Origin: Pelobacter sp. UBA6093
Lineage (GTDB): Bacteria; Desulfobacterota; Desulfuromonadia; Desulfuromonadales; Syntrophotaleaceae
DNA length: 64,000 bases
Direction of reading: 5' to 3'
Assembly (NCBI GenBank): GCA_002435955.1
Contig: DIWZ01000006.1
Coordinates: forward strand, 27,563-91,562
Under the pieces are notes generated by a model, which was given only the letters and a program-made list of their open reading frames with translations, ran no database searches and was not told the origin of the DNA. Positions 35,954 to 46,311 of the stretch are shown piece after piece. How positions within the stretch are numbered: the stretch's first letter is position 1; each line of letters opens with the position of its first letter. The position numbers and the translations under genes were made by a program.

Positions 35954-36688
35954 ATGAATTCCGATAACCTCTCCGTGGTTCTCGTTGAACCCCAGGGGCC
36001 CCTGAATATAGGTTCCGTTTGTCGTGCCATGATGAATTTCGGATTTTCCGACCTGCGCCTGGTTAATCCGATAGCGGATCATTTGAGCGACGATGCGCGC
36101 AGGATGGCGGTCAAGGCATTTTCGCTTCTCGAAAACGCACGCGTATATTCCGATTTGCCGTCAGCTCTGGCTGACTGCAGTCTGGCGATTGGAACAACGC
36201 GCCGATTTGGAAAATACCGTGAAGATTTTCTTCATCCCGACGAGGCAGCCAGAGAATTCGCCCCTGTTTCGGAACAGGGGAGGGTAGCTTGGGTTTTTGG
36301 ACGGGAGGATAAAGGACTGGAGACCTCAGAGCTTGATCTTTGTCAGCGTTTTGTCACCATACCCACCGATGATGCTTGTCCTTCCATGAATCTGGCCCAG
36401 TCGGTTTCCATCTGTCTGTATGAAACCGCCCGGGTTCGTGCTGAGGCCTGCGGAAAAACCTCAGGCAGAAAACGAACTTCCTCTCTTGAAGTACTGGAGG
36501 GCATGTATCAACACATGCGATCCACCCTTACGGACATCGGTTTCCTGGACCCGCAAAATCCGGATCACATTTTGCGCAGCTTTCGCCGGATTTTCGGACG
36601 GGCCGGACTCAACGACCGCGAAGTGCGTATACTGCGAGGACTTTGGAGTCGTCTTGATTGGCTTAACAGCCAGCGTAAAGAAGGGTAA
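35954..36688 (+). CDS. trmJ: tRNA (cytidine/uridine-32-2'-O)-methyltransferase TrmJ-like (SpoU family)
   Basis: 244 residues, the usual TrmJ length. SPOUT motifs: VLVEPQGPLNIGSVCRAMMN, WVFGREDKGLETSELDLCQ, FVTIPTDDACPSMNLAQSV, followed by a helical C-terminal extension. Modifies position 32 in the anticodon loop. Second of three RNA-methyltransferase genes in a row. Confidence 0.82.
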   Translation: MNSDNLSVVLVEPQGPLNIGSVCRAMMNFGFSDLRLVNPIADHLSDDARRMAVKAFSLLENARVYSDLPSALADCSLAIGTTRRFGKYREDFLHPDEAAREFAPVSEQGRVAWVFGREDKGLETSELDLCQRFVTIPTDDACPSMNLAQSVSICLYETARVRAEACGKTSGRKRTSSLEVLEGMYQHMRSTLTDIGFLDPQNPDHILRSFRRIFGRAGLNDREVRILRGLWSRLDWLNSQRKEG

Positions 36689-36696
36689 TCGTCAAT

Positions 36697-37992
36697 ATGG
36701 CGGAATATATAGACGATCTGTTGATCGAATCACTCGCCTACGGTGGCAGTGGCATCGGACATCACAATGGGAAAGTGGTTTTTGTGCCCCTTACTGCGCC
36801 GGGGGATCGTGTACGATGCAGCATTGCCCGGCAAAAAAAACGGTTTGCCGAAGCTCAAGTCGAACATTTGCTGGTCCCTTCAGATAATCGCACAGCAGCG
36901 GCGTGTCCTGTATTCGGGCAGTGCGGCGGCTGTCAGTGGCAGCATCTTCCCTATTCCGAACAGTGCTCCTGGAAAGAGCGGATTTATAGGGATTTTATGG
37001 TTCGCAAGCTTGAAGTAGAGCCTGAAAAGGTGCTGCCGATCGTTCCGTCTCCTCAACAATGGGGCTATCGCAGTCGGGTCCAGTTTAAATGTCTGAATAC
37101 CCCGAAGGGGTTTCAGGTTGGTTTTTATAGACGGGGCAGTCATTACGTCATACCGGTCACCAACTGTCCGATTATTCATCCGTTCCTGAACCAGGGCAAA
37201 GATCTGCTTCGCTCATGGATTTCAAATTCCCGTTGGGCCAAGTTTGTGCCGCAGATCGACCTTGCCATCGATGACCAGCAGCGCGTGCGCGCCGTGGTCC
37301 ACTGCCTTTCACCCGATGTGGAAGATTTTGTCCGGCATCTGAAGCCACGAGCCCTCGAAGCTGGTATCGCGGTTTTTGTCCAACCGGACCGTAACGGCGC
37401 GCCATTGCATGTATGTGGGCCTTTGGAGTTGGTTGTCGAGGTCGATATCCCTGTTTTACGCCTCGGTTATGGACCGGGGGGATTTGCCCAGATTAATTTG
37501 TCTCAAAATCGTGCCATGGTGCGCGAAGTTGTAGGTACCCTGATTTCCAATCCGCCGGGGCGCGTGTTGGATCTCTTCTGTGGTATGGGTAACTTCAGCT
37601 TACCCGTTGCACGCCTGGCACAAGAAGTGATCGGAGTGGAGGCCTATCCACGGAGTATCGAAATGGCGCGCCTCAATGCCCGACTTAATGAGGTGAACAA
37701 CACAACATTCTTTGCCCGGGAAGCCTTCGGAGCGGCGACCCACTTTGCCCGTGATTCGGCTATCGATCTGGTCATTCTCGACCCGCCGCGAAGTGGTGCC
37801 TACGATGTTGCCCGGGAGTTGGTCGCGGTGAAACCGGCTAGAATTCTGTATATTTCCTGCGATCCGCCCACCCTTGTTCGAGATTTGCAACCACTGCTGC
37901 ACAACGGTTATCGGCTTGCCTGGTCTCGCCCTTTCGACCTTTTTCCGCAGACCCATCACACCGAAAGCATATCCTTGCTGGAAAGGGTTTGA
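36697..37992 (+). CDS. 23S rRNA/tRNA (uracil-5-)-methyltransferase, RlmD/RumA family
   Basis: 431 residues. N-terminal TRAM domain (about 1-60); [4Fe-4S] cysteines C70, C76, C79 (CPVFGQCGGC) with the fourth near 157 (TNCPII); Rossmann SAM domain VLDLFCGMGNFSLPVARLA; catalytic region LDPPRSG and YISCDPPTLVRDL. Makes m5U in 23S rRNA (U1939 or U747) or tRNA U54; the target cannot be settled by sequence alone. Starts 8 bp after trmJ. Confidence 0.85.
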   Translation: MAEYIDDLLIESLAYGGSGIGHHNGKVVFVPLTAPGDRVRCSIARQKKRFAEAQVEHLLVPSDNRTAAACPVFGQCGGCQWQHLPYSEQCSWKERIYRDFMVRKLEVEPEKVLPIVPSPQQWGYRSRVQFKCLNTPKGFQVGFYRRGSHYVIPVTNCPIIHPFLNQGKDLLRSWISNSRWAKFVPQIDLAIDDQQRVRAVVHCLSPDVEDFVRHLKPRALEAGIAVFVQPDRNGAPLHVCGPLELVVEVDIPVLRLGYGPGGFAQINLSQNRAMVREVVGTLISNPPGRVLDLFCGMGNFSLPVARLAQEVIGVEAYPRSIEMARLNARLNEVNNTTFFAREAFGAATHFARDSAIDLVILDPPRSGAYDVARELVAVKPARILYISCDPPTLVRDLQPLLHNGYRLAWSRPFDLFPQTHHTESISLLERV

Positions 37993-38051
37993 GTCCTGTG
38001 CCAAGGCACCGAATCCGGAGGGCACGGAAGTGTTGGAAATTTATTTTTTTG

Positions 38052-38080
38052 TTGCGTTATTCAATACTTCGTGCTAACAA
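38052..38080 (+). promoter_or_regulatory. Weak candidate promoter before the rimP-nusA operon
   Basis: TTGCGT (38052-38057), 17-bp spacer, TAACAA (38075-38080). Poor match to consensus, but it lies upstream of the terminator at 38108-38134, as an attenuation arrangement would require. Confidence 0.3.
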
Positions 38081-38107
38081 TTAGCTGTCAAATTCGTTCA
38101 CTACGAC

Positions 38108-38134
38108 AAAGTGAGCTTCTAGCTCACTTTTTTT
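38108..38134 (+). terminator. Intrinsic terminator / possible attenuator before rimP
   Basis: AAAGTGAGCT (38108-38117), 3-nt loop, AGCTCACTTT (38121-38130), continuing to seven T. It is 115 bp after the methyltransferase stop but only 27 bp before the rimP ATG. There is no room for a promoter after it, so operon transcripts must read through. Confidence 0.85.
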
Positions 38135-38161
38135 ATTTCAAGCAGCGAAAGTTTCTATCGT

Positions 38162-38650
38162 ATGACGCAAAAGACAGTTCTGGAAAAAGTTCGGGACCTC
38201 ATGCTCCCCGTGCTGGATGAGAAAGGCTGCGAGCTTGTCGATCTCGAATACCAAAGAGAAGGGCAAGGGTGGGTTCTGCGCCTTTTCATCGATCAGCCCG
38301 GCGGGATCACCCTGGATACATGTGCGGAAGTCAGCCGTGAAATCAGTGTTCTTCTCGAAGTTGAAGACCCCATCGAAACAGCTTATAATTTAGAGGTTTC
38401 GTCGCCCGGTCTTGATCGACCTTTGACCAAGGTCAGCGATTACGAGCGTTTTTCCGGTCGCCTGGTCAAGATCAGGAGTCGTGTCCCCGTCGATGTCGAC
38501 GGCAAGGGGCGCGGGCGCAAAACCTTTGTCGGGACTCTCAGTGGTCTTTGTGACGGCAAGGTGATTGTCGAGTTGAAAGAAAAAAATGGTTTCCGGGTTG
38601 AATTGCCTCTCGAAAATATCGAAAAAGCCAATCTGGAAATTGAATTCTGA
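38162..38650 (+). CDS. rimP: Ribosome maturation factor RimP
   Basis: 162 residues. Typical N-terminal KH-like half (LVDLEYQREGQGWVLRLFID, GGITLDTCAEVSREI, YNLEVSSPGLDRPL) and C-terminal Sm-like barrel (FVGTLSGLCDGKVIVEL). Needed for 30S maturation. First gene of the rimP-nusA-infB cluster, the same order as in E. coli. It is preceded by a terminator-like hairpin that could attenuate the operon. Confidence 0.92.
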   Translation: MTQKTVLEKVRDLMLPVLDEKGCELVDLEYQREGQGWVLRLFIDQPGGITLDTCAEVSREISVLLEVEDPIETAYNLEVSSPGLDRPLTKVSDYERFSGRLVKIRSRVPVDVDGKGRGRKTFVGTLSGLCDGKVIVELKEKNGFRVELPLENIEKANLEIEF

Positions 38651-38742
38651 TTAAACGCCAACAGGCGTATATTGAAAAAGACCGTAGCCTGTATATTCAA
38701 TTACCGGGCACGGATTTTTAGAAGACATCGAGGGGGATTTAG

Positions 38743-39963
38743 ATGTTGGCAAATCTTAACCATATCATCGAGCAGGTCGTGAAGGAAAAGGGGATAGATC
38801 GGGGTGTTCTGGTCGAAGCCCTGGAATCTGCCGTGCTTTCCGCAGCCAATAAGAAGTATCGGAATACCCGCGAGCTTGAGGCGCACTTTAACGACGAGTT
38901 GGGTGAAGTTGAGCTGTTCGAGTTCGTTACAGTAGTCGATGAGGTGGTTGATTCCTATAAGGAAATCGATATTGAAGAAGCTCGCGAAATCGATGAAGAG
39001 GTGGAACCTGGTGATTCTCTCGGCATGAAGATCGAAAGTGGCAATTTCAGCCGCATTGCCGCTCAGACTGCCAAGCAGGTAATCATCCAGAAGGTTCGCG
39101 AAGCAGAGCGCGAGAAGATCTACAACGAGTTCAAGGGGCGTGTAGGTGAGCTTGTCAACGGTATCGTTCGTCGCTATGAGCGTGGTGATCTGATTGTCGA
39201 TCTGGGGTTGACCGAAGGATTGTTGCCTCATCGTGAACAAGTTTCCCGGGAGAACTATCGCCAGGGGGACCGCGCTCGCGTGCTTATATCCGAGGTGAAG
39301 ATTTCCACCAAAGGTCCGCAGATTATTCTGTCGAGAACGCATCCCGGCCTGGTCGCTTCGCTTTTTCAGTTTGAGGTCCCGGAGATTGCCGAGGGTATCG
39401 TCGAGATCAAGGCCGTTGCTCGTGAAGCGGGCAGTCGTACCAAGATCGCCGTGGCATCCTACGATCCGGATGTCGATCCTGTCGGGGCTTGCGTCGGCAT
39501 GCGAGGGTCTCGCGTGCAGAACGTTGTCTCCGAATTGCGTGGTGAAAAAATCGATATCGTTCCATGGTCGCCCGATGTTGGCCGCTTTGTGTGTGCCTCC
39601 CTTGCGCCCGCGGAAGTTACAAAGATATACCTGGATAACGACGAACAGGCTCTGGAGGTCATTGTTCCCGACGATCAGCTTTCTCTGGCTATCGGCAAAA
39701 AGGGACAGAATGTTCGTCTGGCAGCCAAACTGACCGGTTGGAATATCGATATCAAGAGTGAAACTCGTGCTGCCGAAGCTGCAAAGGAAGCTTTGGGGAT
39801 GTCCGATTCAGCCGACGAGACCCCGGCCGGCGAAGACGATCAGCAGGTTGTTGGTACTGAAGAAGCAGACGTTGTTTCCGAGCAGCTGCCGGATGTGTCT
39901 GAAGAGCTGACGGAGGAATGTGATACAAATGAAGAAGGCCCGGTCGAAGATCCATCAGTCTGA
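38743..39963 (+). CDS. nusA: Transcription termination/antitermination factor NusA
   Basis: 406 residues. N-terminal RNAP-binding domain, S1 domain (GRVGELVNGIVRRYERGDLI), KH1 (KIAVASYDPDVDPVGACVGM) and KH2 (DDQLSLAIGKKGQNVRLAAK). The tail after about residue 350 is short and very acidic and lacks the two C-terminal AR repeats of the E. coli protein. Its known partners include nascent RNA hairpins, and in E. coli it autoregulates its own operon; the hairpin before rimP may serve this here. 92 bp after rimP. Confidence 0.95.
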   Translation: MLANLNHIIEQVVKEKGIDRGVLVEALESAVLSAANKKYRNTRELEAHFNDELGEVELFEFVTVVDEVVDSYKEIDIEEAREIDEEVEPGDSLGMKIESGNFSRIAAQTAKQVIIQKVREAEREKIYNEFKGRVGELVNGIVRRYERGDLIVDLGLTEGLLPHREQVSRENYRQGDRARVLISEVKISTKGPQIILSRTHPGLVASLFQFEVPEIAEGIVEIKAVAREAGSRTKIAVASYDPDVDPVGACVGMRGSRVQNVVSELRGEKIDIVPWSPDVGRFVCASLAPAEVTKIYLDNDEQALEVIVPDDQLSLAIGKKGQNVRLAAKLTGWNIDIKSETRAAEAAKEALGMSDSADETPAGEDDQQVVGTEEADVVSEQLPDVSEELTEECDTNEEGPVEDPSV

Positions 39964-40567
39964 TCAGGGCAACGATGTTGCGCACGGCCCTCAGCGTACC
40001 TGTGTCGGGTGCAGGAAGTCCCTTGACCAGGACCAACTGGTGCGGTATGTTCTGAGCCCGCAAGGTGAGGTCGTCGTCGATTATCGGAAGAAGTTGCCAG
40101 GTCGCGGCGTGTACACCTGTTTTGACCTTGAGTGTGTCGAGACAGCTGTTAAACGTGGGCAGTTCTGCCGTTCTTTGCGTGGAGGCGAAGGTCCCTCCGC
40201 AAATGATTTATGGCGGGTGCTGCATGATCAGGCGTATTGCAAGGCCCTCGACCTGATAGGCATGGCACGCAAAGCCGGTCAGGTTGTCTCCGGTACGCGT
40301 CAAGTGCTGAGTGAGTTGCAGGCCGGAAAAGAGTTCGGGGTGCTTGTCAGGGCAGCCGATCTTTCGGTGGATATTGCCGAGAAGGTTGATAAAGCGGCTC
40401 GCCGCAGTGCCGTACCTTGCTTTGCTCTTTTCAGTAAGGAGCTGTTGGGTGGCCTGCTTGGTAAGTCTGAACGCGGCGTGGTCGCGTTAAAATATGGTTC
40501 GCTAGCCGTTGCCATCATGAATGAGTTGGAGCGGTTGAATAAATTCGCGGGGGAGTTTAATGGGTAA
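39929..40567 (+). CDS. YlxR (DUF448) fused to an L7Ae-like RNA-binding domain
   Basis: 212 residues from ATG 39929 (GGAGG 12 bases upstream; GTG 39920 is an alternative). YlxR part: [20 protein letters not shown] and [20 protein letters not shown], with four cysteines. L7Ae/YlxQ-like part: [20 protein letters not shown]. In Firmicutes these are two genes (ylxR, ylxQ) in the same place; here they are fused. Overlaps nusA by 35 bp and infB by 8 bp, so tightly coupled. Probable nucleoid/RNA-binding regulator of translation genes. Confidence 0.82.
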   Translation: MKKARSKIHQSDQGNDVAHGPQRTCVGCRKSLDQDQLVRYVLSPQGEVVVDYRKKLPGRGVYTCFDLECVETAVKRGQFCRSLRGGEGPSANDLWRVLHDQAYCKALDLIGMARKAGQVVSGTRQVLSELQAGKEFGVLVRAADLSVDIAEKVDKAARRSAVPCFALFSKELLGGLLGKSERGVVALKYGSLAVAIMNELERLNKFAGEFNG

Positions 40568-43391
40568 AAAATTACGGGTATATGAGTTAGCGCAACAGTT
40601 GGAACTAGATAATAAGGTGTTGTTGGAAAAACTTCACCAGTCGGGCATAGATGTGAAAAGTCACATGAGTGTCCTGAGTGAGGAAGATTTGAATAAGTTT
40701 GAAGGCGCACCTGCCAAAATTGAGCAAGTGGAAGAACAGCGTATAACTGCCGGAGTTATCCGGCGTCGTCGTAAAGAAGTGCCTCCGGCTGAGCAGTCGG
40801 TCCCCCCCGCGGCCACAGATGAGGCAGGTACTGACGAGGCTGTTTCCGTTGAAGTTCCCCCTGCCCAAGACGGGCAACCCGAAATTCGCGAACCGGATAC
40901 TGCGGTTGAGCAGGCCCCTGTGGCGAAGCGGGAACGCGCTGGCGAACCCGTGCAAGAAAAAACTCCCGAAACGCCGGATGCAACTGCACCGGAAAGACCA
41001 CTTGAAACCACACCGGTCGCCGAAGAAAAGCCCCTAGTTGACGAACAACCTTCTGCCGTGGCTGAGATCAAGCCGGAGAAAGGTGAACTCGAAGCATCCA
41101 AAACGGCCGATAAAATAGAAGGGCAGCCGGAGACGGCTGAAATTTCGGTGACCAAAGATAAACCTAAGGTGGAAAAAGCCACGGCCAATCGGGCCAAGAT
41201 TCTCGGGCGCGTCGAACTCTCGACATTGGCCCCTCCTCCCAAACGTCAAGAGCGTACCGAACGGCCTGAACGCGGTAAGCCTGGTCAGACCCGTCCTGAA
41301 GGTCGTCCTGAAGGTCGTCCGGAGCGCCCCAAAGGGCCAAGGCCGGCGCCCGGTGCCGCACCTCGCGCCAAGGAAGTTGCGCCGCAACCGGTCGTTCCGC
41401 ATGATGGCGGACCTGGTGCTGATAAAGAGGTACGTGGCGGCAAAAAGACCAAGAAGACCAAAGCTGGCTTCCACGATAAAGATAAAGAAGTGCAGGATGG
41501 CGCCAAGGCTCGTCGCGGGCGTCGCGAAGTATATGAGCCTGACCGTGACGAGCGTCGTTTGCGCCGCGGGAAAAAGGGTCCTAAGGCACAGAAAAAAACC
41601 GAGGTTACCGTTTCCAAGGCGATCAAGCGGATTATTCGCATCAGTGATGTTATTACTGTTGGCGAATTGGCCAAACGCATGGGCGTCAAAAGCAAGGACC
41701 TGATCACTGAATTGATGCGTCAGGGCCAGATGGTTACGATCAATCATCCTCTGGATTACGAAACGGCCGTTCTGCTGGCATCCGAGTTTAATTATGAAGT
41801 CGAAAATGTCGCCTTCGATGAAGAAAATCTGCTTGCGGACACTGCCGGCATAATTGAAGAAGGTGGCAGCGACGAGGGGGCCATTCCGCGGCCGCCGGTT
41901 GTGACCATCATGGGTCACGTTGATCACGGCAAAACCAGTTTGCTCGATGCCATACGAACGACCAATGTCACCGATGGCGAAGCTGGTGGTATTACTCAGC
42001 ATATCGGCGCCTACGATGTGACTGTTAACGACCAGAAAATTACATTTCTTGATACTCCCGGTCATGAAGCTTTTACCTCCATGCGGGCACGTGGCGCCAA
42101 GGTAACTGACATTGTCATCCTGGTTGTTGCCGCCGATGATGGTGTCATGCCTCAGACCAAAGAGGCGATAAACCACTCCAAGGCTGCAGGCGTACCCATC
42201 GTTGTGGCCATCAACAAGATGGATAAGCCCGAGGCCAATCCCGATCGCGTCAAACAGGAATTGACCGAGTTTGAAATGGTTCCTGAAGAGTGGGGTGGCG
42301 ACACTATTTTTGTGGAAGTGTCCGCCAAGAACCGGACCAACCTCGATAGCCTTCTGGAAATGGTACTGCTTCAGGCCGAGGTTCTTGATCTGAAGGCCAA
42401 TCCCAATAAGCGGGCAAAGGGTGCCATTGTCGAAGCGCGTCTTGACCGGGGTCGTGGCCCTGTTGCAACCGTGCTGGTTGAAGACGGTACGCTGCGCATT
42501 GGCGATCCCATTGTGTCCGGCTTGCATTACGGCAGGGTCCGCACCATGACCAACGACAGGGGCGAGCGCCTTGAAGAAGCCGGTCCGTCCTGTCCCGTCG
42601 AGGTTACCGGCCTTTCCGGCACACCCATCGCCGGGGATACCTTTCACGCTGTTGAAACGGAAAAGGCTGCCAAGGATATTGCTTCTCACAGGCAGCGGAA
42701 AATCCGTGAGCAGGAACTTGCGACCACCAGCAAGATTTCTCTTGAGCAACTCTATGCGCGCCTGCAACAAGGCGAAGTGCAGGAACTCAAGGTTATCATC
42801 AAGGGAGATGTTCAGGGTTCCGTTGAAGCGGTTCGTGAGTCGCTTGTCAAGCTTTCTACCGACGCCTGCCGTCTGGTGGTCATCCATACAGGTGTAGGCG
42901 GCATCATCGAAAGCGATGTTTCGCTGGCTTCGGCCTCGGACGCCATCATTCTGGGCTTCAATGTGCGTGCTGAACCCAAGGCAGCTTCGCTGGCGGAAAT
43001 TGAAGGTGTCGATATCCGTTTCTACAACATCATCTATGATGCCGTGAACGATATCCACGATGCCATGGAAGGTCTGCTGGCACCGACCCTGCGGGAAAAA
43101 ACGCTTGGCAAGGTTGAAATTCGTGAAACCTTCAATGTTTCCAAGGTTGGTACCATTGCAGGTTGTTATGTCACAGACGGCAAAGTGCTGCGTAATGCTC
43201 AGGTGCGCCTGATTCGCGATCACGTGGTTGTCTGGGAAGGCAAGCTTGCTTCTCTCAAGCGCTTCAAAGATGATGCCCGTGAAGTTCAAAGCGGTTACGA
43301 GTGCGGGTTGAGCCTGGAAAATTACAACGATATCAAGGTTGGCGATATCATCGAAGTTTTTGAGATGGAAGCGGTGAAGACCTCCCTTTAA
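40560..43391 (+). CDS. infB: Translation initiation factor IF-2
   Basis: 943 residues. Small N-terminal IF2_N domain ([20 protein letters not shown]), a long low-complexity linker rich in Pro, Glu, Lys and Arg (about 60-350), a second IF2_N, then the G domain: [43 protein letters not shown]; domains II-IV follow to the end. Delivers initiator tRNA to the 30S subunit. The linker holds a 12-bp direct duplication (CGTCCTGAAGGT twice near 41289-41312). The ATG overlaps the preceding stop. Confidence 0.96.
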   Translation: MGKKLRVYELAQQLELDNKVLLEKLHQSGIDVKSHMSVLSEEDLNKFEGAPAKIEQVEEQRITAGVIRRRRKEVPPAEQSVPPAATDEAGTDEAVSVEVPPAQDGQPEIREPDTAVEQAPVAKRERAGEPVQEKTPETPDATAPERPLETTPVAEEKPLVDEQPSAVAEIKPEKGELEASKTADKIEGQPETAEISVTKDKPKVEKATANRAKILGRVELSTLAPPPKRQERTERPERGKPGQTRPEGRPEGRPERPKGPRPAPGAAPRAKEVAPQPVVPHDGGPGADKEVRGGKKTKKTKAGFHDKDKEVQDGAKARRGRREVYEPDRDERRLRRGKKGPKAQKKTEVTVSKAIKRIIRISDVITVGELAKRMGVKSKDLITELMRQGQMVTINHPLDYETAVLLASEFNYEVENVAFDEENLLADTAGIIEEGGSDEGAIPRPPVVTIMGHVDHGKTSLLDAIRTTNVTDGEAGGITQHIGAYDVTVNDQKITFLDTPGHEAFTSMRARGAKVTDIVILVVAADDGVMPQTKEAINHSKAAGVPIVVAINKMDKPEANPDRVKQELTEFEMVPEEWGGDTIFVEVSAKNRTNLDSLLEMVLLQAEVLDLKANPNKRAKGAIVEARLDRGRGPVATVLVEDGTLRIGDPIVSGLHYGRVRTMTNDRGERLEEAGPSCPVEVTGLSGTPIAGDTFHAVETEKAAKDIASHRQRKIREQELATTSKISLEQLYARLQQGEVQELKVIIKGDVQGSVEAVRESLVKLSTDACRLVVIHTGVGGIIESDVSLASASDAIILGFNVRAEPKAASLAEIEGVDIRFYNIIYDAVNDIHDAMEGLLAPTLREKTLGKVEIRETFNVSKVGTIAGCYVTDGKVLRNAQVRLIRDHVVVWEGKLASLKRFKDDAREVQSGYECGLSLENYNDIKVGDIIEVFEMEAVKTSL

Positions 43392-43409
43392 GTCGATCCG
43401 GGGGCTTTC

Positions 43410-43697
43410 ATGGTCGTTGGAGTATTGAAGCTCGATCTGCTGATCCATGGAAGCCATAGTCTCAAGCAAAAACGATCGGTCGTCAAAAGTATTCTGGGCC
43501 GTTGTCGGGTACGATTTCCGGTCAGTTGCGCAGAGATTGGTCATCAGGACTTGTGGCAACGCGCTCTTGTCGGATTTGCCGTTCTCGAAAATAGTGAAGC
43601 TTCTGTGCATCAGATTCTGCAGAAGGTGATCGAAGAAGTGGAGCGCATTGGCTTGGCCGAAGTATGCGGTCAGGAAATAGAGCTCATTCATTACTGA
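43410..43697 (+). CDS. DUF503 (YlxP-like) protein
   Basis: 95 residues. Diagnostic start VGVLKLDLLIHGSHSLKQKR and ending EVCGQEIELIHY. Conserved small protein found between infB and rbfA in many bacteria; its biochemical role is not established, but association with ribosome assembly is assumed from its place. GGGGGC lies 7 bases before the ATG. Confidence 0.82.
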   Translation: MVVGVLKLDLLIHGSHSLKQKRSVVKSILGRCRVRFPVSCAEIGHQDLWQRALVGFAVLENSEASVHQILQKVIEEVERIGLAEVCGQEIELIHY

Positions 43698-43709
43698 TAG
43701 GTAGATAAT

Positions 43710-44069
43710 TTGGACCATCCAAGACCCCATCGCGTCGGCGAACAAATGCAAAAGGAAATCTCGGCGCTGCTGCTCAAAGGCCTCAAGGACCCGCGAGTAG
43801 GCTTTGTAACCATTACTGGCGTCAGCGTCACTCCCGATATGCATCTGGCGCGTGTTCATTACACCGTTTATGGTGACGACAAACAACGGGCAGATACCCA
43901 GAAGGGCCTCAAGAGTGCGGTACCTTTTCTGAGGCGGGAACTTTCGCGTCGGATGCGCATTCGCTATGTCCCGGATCTTATTTTCGAATTCGATAAAGCC
44001 CTGGAGTACGGGAATCGTATCGACAGCCTGCTGCGGCAACTGAAGGAAGATCAATCCAGCGATGATTGA
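43710..44069 (+). CDS. rbfA: Ribosome-binding factor A
   Basis: 119 residues from TTG 43710 ([20 protein letters not shown] once initiated); TAGGTAG lies 6 bases upstream. KH-fold motifs: [20 protein letters not shown] and [12 protein letters not shown]. Late-stage 30S assembly factor acting on the 16S 5' helix. Overlaps nrnA by 8 bp. Confidence 0.9.
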   Translation: MDHPRPHRVGEQMQKEISALLLKGLKDPRVGFVTITGVSVTPDMHLARVHYTVYGDDKQRADTQKGLKSAVPFLRRELSRRMRIRYVPDLIFEFDKALEYGNRIDSLLRQLKEDQSSDD

Positions 44070-45021
44070 CGCGATCCTCAAAGTCATTCGGGAGGGCCGT
44101 CACTTTGTGGTGGCTTCCCATGCGCATCCGGACGGGGATGCCATGGCTTCGACTCTCGCTATGGTGAATTTTTTGCGGGAGCTCGGCAAGGATGCCGTAG
44201 CGTTCAATGTCGATGGTGTGCCCGAGGAGCTACAGTTTTTGCCCGGGGCACATCAGGTTGTATGTGATCGAAACGCTCTAACCAGTTATGACGCCGGTTT
44301 TGTTCTCGATTCCGGCGAATTATCCAGGGCTGGGGATTTTCTGCCTGCGTATTGTTCCCTTTTGATCAATATTGATCATCATCCTCATTCCGAGCCCTTT
44401 GGAGCCATCAATTACGTGGATGAGGAGGCCTGTGCTACAGGGGCTCTCATCTATCGAGTGATACAGGGCGCGGGGCATCCGATCTCTCCGGACGTGGCGG
44501 TGTGCCTTTATACGGCGATCTTGTCCGATACCGGCTCGTTTCGGTATTCCAACGCTAATCCGGAAGCCTTTTCGATTGCATCGGCTATGGTGCGCATCGG
44601 TGTGTCGCCATGGCATGTTGCGGGTAACCTATATGAAAGCCATCCCATCGAGCGGATCAAGCTGCTCTCCCATGTGCTGGAAACGCTGAGCGTCTCCGCC
44701 TGTGGTCGTTTCGGTTCCGTGGCTGTAACAAATGAAATGTTCCACGCAACGGGTGCCGGACCAGAACATACCGACGGACTCATCAATTACCCCCGTTCCA
44801 TACGCGGAGTTGAAGTCGCATTGTTTTTTCGGCAGGTCGACGGCGACCAATTCAAAGTCAGTTTTCGCTCTAAAGGACTTGTGGATGTCGGTTCCCTGGC
44901 TCGTGAGTTGGGGGGAGGGGGACACCACAACGCCGCTGGGGCGACAGTTTTCGGTACTATGGAACAGGTGCGCCGGATTGTCTTCGATCGCCTCAACGAA
45001 TTACTCCCGCTTTCTCAATGA
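44062..45021 (+). CDS. nrnA: DHH/DHHA1 oligoribonuclease / pAp phosphatase (NrnA)
   Basis: 319 residues. DHH motifs: [43 protein letters not shown], and [14 protein letters not shown]-terminal DHHA1 with the [13 protein letters not shown] signature. Degrades 2-5 nt RNA and dephosphorylates pAp. The second activity also matters for sulfate assimilation in organisms that make PAPS, which this one may not. Overlaps rbfA and truB (ATGA at 45018). Confidence 0.9.
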   Translation: MIDAILKVIREGRHFVVASHAHPDGDAMASTLAMVNFLRELGKDAVAFNVDGVPEELQFLPGAHQVVCDRNALTSYDAGFVLDSGELSRAGDFLPAYCSLLINIDHHPHSEPFGAINYVDEEACATGALIYRVIQGAGHPISPDVAVCLYTAILSDTGSFRYSNANPEAFSIASAMVRIGVSPWHVAGNLYESHPIERIKLLSHVLETLSVSACGRFGSVAVTNEMFHATGAGPEHTDGLINYPRSIRGVEVALFFRQVDGDQFKVSFRSKGLVDVGSLARELGGGGHHNAAGATVFGTMEQVRRIVFDRLNELLPLSQ

Positions 45022-45941
45022 ATGGTATACTGATTGTCGATAAACCCCAGGGGATGACATCCCATGCGGTTGTTGGACGCGTACGACGTCTTTTTGGTTT
45101 GCGCAAGGTCGGGCATGCAGGTACACTGGACCCATTGGCCACGGGCGTATTGGTGGTCGCTCTGGGGCAGGCCACCCGTATCCTCCAGTTTCTCATGGAG
45201 GAAAACAAGACTTATCGTGCTTCTTTATTGCTTGGCAAGGCTACCGATACCCAGGACTCTGAAGGACAGGTTGTTTCCAGCCAAGAGACGTCGCATCTGG
45301 GCAAGGATCAAATCATCGCTGCTTGCGCGTCCATGATTGGTTCTTTCGAGCAGATGCCGCCGATGTATTCCGCCCTGAAAAAGGACGGAGTGCCGCTTTA
45401 TAAGTTGGCACGAAAGGGGATTGAGGTCAGCCGGGTTGCACGACCTGTGACGATTTTCAGTCTTGAACAGTTGACAGTTCAGTCGCCAAGCGTGACTTTC
45501 GATGTATGCTGCTCGAAAGGCACGTATGTACGTACACTTTGTCACGATATCGGCGTTAAACTAGGTTGCGGCGCCCACTTAACGGCGTTACGTCGATTGC
45601 AAAGCGCCCCTTTTACCGACAAGGATGCTGTCACCCTTGATGAGCTTGAGCGGACGGCGCCAGAGCATCGACGCAATTTTCTGCTCTCCATTGGTGAGGC
45701 TCTCAGGGACTATCCATCCCTTGCGGTTAGTGATGAGGGGATGAAGAGACTGGGTTTCGGCATCCCGCCTACGACCGATATGATTCTGGGACCGATCGGT
45801 CTCGATGAGGGGACGCTGGTGCTTCTCGTCAGTTCCAAAGGACCTCTGGCCATGACCCGTTACGCCCCATCGCGGGAGAATGAATCCCGTGGGGATTTTG
45901 AGCTTTTGAAGGTTTTTAATGATGGCGGTGGTTTTGAATAG
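45018..45941 (+). CDS. truB: tRNA pseudouridine-55 synthase
   Basis: 307 residues. VDKPQGMTSHAVVGRVRR, the catalytic aspartate in VGHAGTLDPLATGVL, and KTYRASLLLGKATDTQDSEG. Makes the universal psi-55 in the T-loop. The C-terminal PUA-like part is diverged. Coupled to nrnA by a 4-bp overlap. Confidence 0.93.
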   Translation: MNGILIVDKPQGMTSHAVVGRVRRLFGLRKVGHAGTLDPLATGVLVVALGQATRILQFLMEENKTYRASLLLGKATDTQDSEGQVVSSQETSHLGKDQIIAACASMIGSFEQMPPMYSALKKDGVPLYKLARKGIEVSRVARPVTIFSLEQLTVQSPSVTFDVCCSKGTYVRTLCHDIGVKLGCGAHLTALRRLQSAPFTDKDAVTLDELERTAPEHRRNFLLSIGEALRDYPSLAVSDEGMKRLGFGIPPTTDMILGPIGLDEGTLVLLVSSKGPLAMTRYAPSRENESRGDFELLKVFNDGGGFE

Positions 45942-45991
45942 CGCTTTACACTGCCCCTTAACTATGGTAATAAGATTACGCTTTATATCGT

Positions 45992-45997
45992 TATAAT
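45992..45997 (+). promoter_or_regulatory. Candidate -10 element before rpsO
   Basis: Perfect TATAAT at 45992-45997 in an AT-rich stretch, 42 bp before the rpsO start. No good -35 at 17 bp; TTTACA (45945) is too far but could serve a weaker box at 45968. A separate rpsO promoter is known in E. coli. Confidence 0.42.
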
Positions 45998-46038
45998 AAC
46001 CATTTAGGTTGCATTTTAACACGAAAGGAGGTGGCAAG

Positions 46039-46305
46039 GTGCTGGCCACTGATAAAAAGCAGGAACTCATCGAGCAGTATAAACGTCATGAGGGTGATAC
46101 AGGATCTCCCGAGGTGCAGATTGCTCTGCTGTCAGAGCGCATTACCTATCTGACCGAGCATTTTCGGACCCACAAAAAAGATCATCATTCCCGTCGCGGT
46201 TTGCTGAAGATTGTCGGACAGCGGAGACGTCTTCTGGACTATCTCAAGCGCAACGATGTGGAACGTTATCGCACAATCATACAAAGCCTCGGTATCCGCA
46301 GGTAG
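46039..46305 (+). CDS. rpsO: 30S ribosomal protein S15
   Basis: 88 residues from GTG 46039, set by the strong RBS AAAGGAGGTG; this gives the family N-terminus and length. Motifs [20 protein letters not shown] and the RNA-binding [19 protein letters not shown] stretch (here [19 protein letters not shown]). Binds the 16S three-way junction and often represses its own mRNA. Followed by a strong bipartite hairpin. Confidence 0.96.
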   Translation: MLATDKKQELIEQYKRHEGDTGSPEVQIALLSERITYLTEHFRTHKKDHHSRRGLLKIVGQRRRLLDYLKRNDVERYRTIIQSLGIRR

Positions 46306-46311
46306 AAAAGG

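Noticed and set aside
41034..44087. 1017-codon open frame on the - strand opposite infB
   Set aside because: It is antisense to IF-2, DUF503 and rbfA, has no recognisable protein sequence and is explained by codon bias of the + strand genes.
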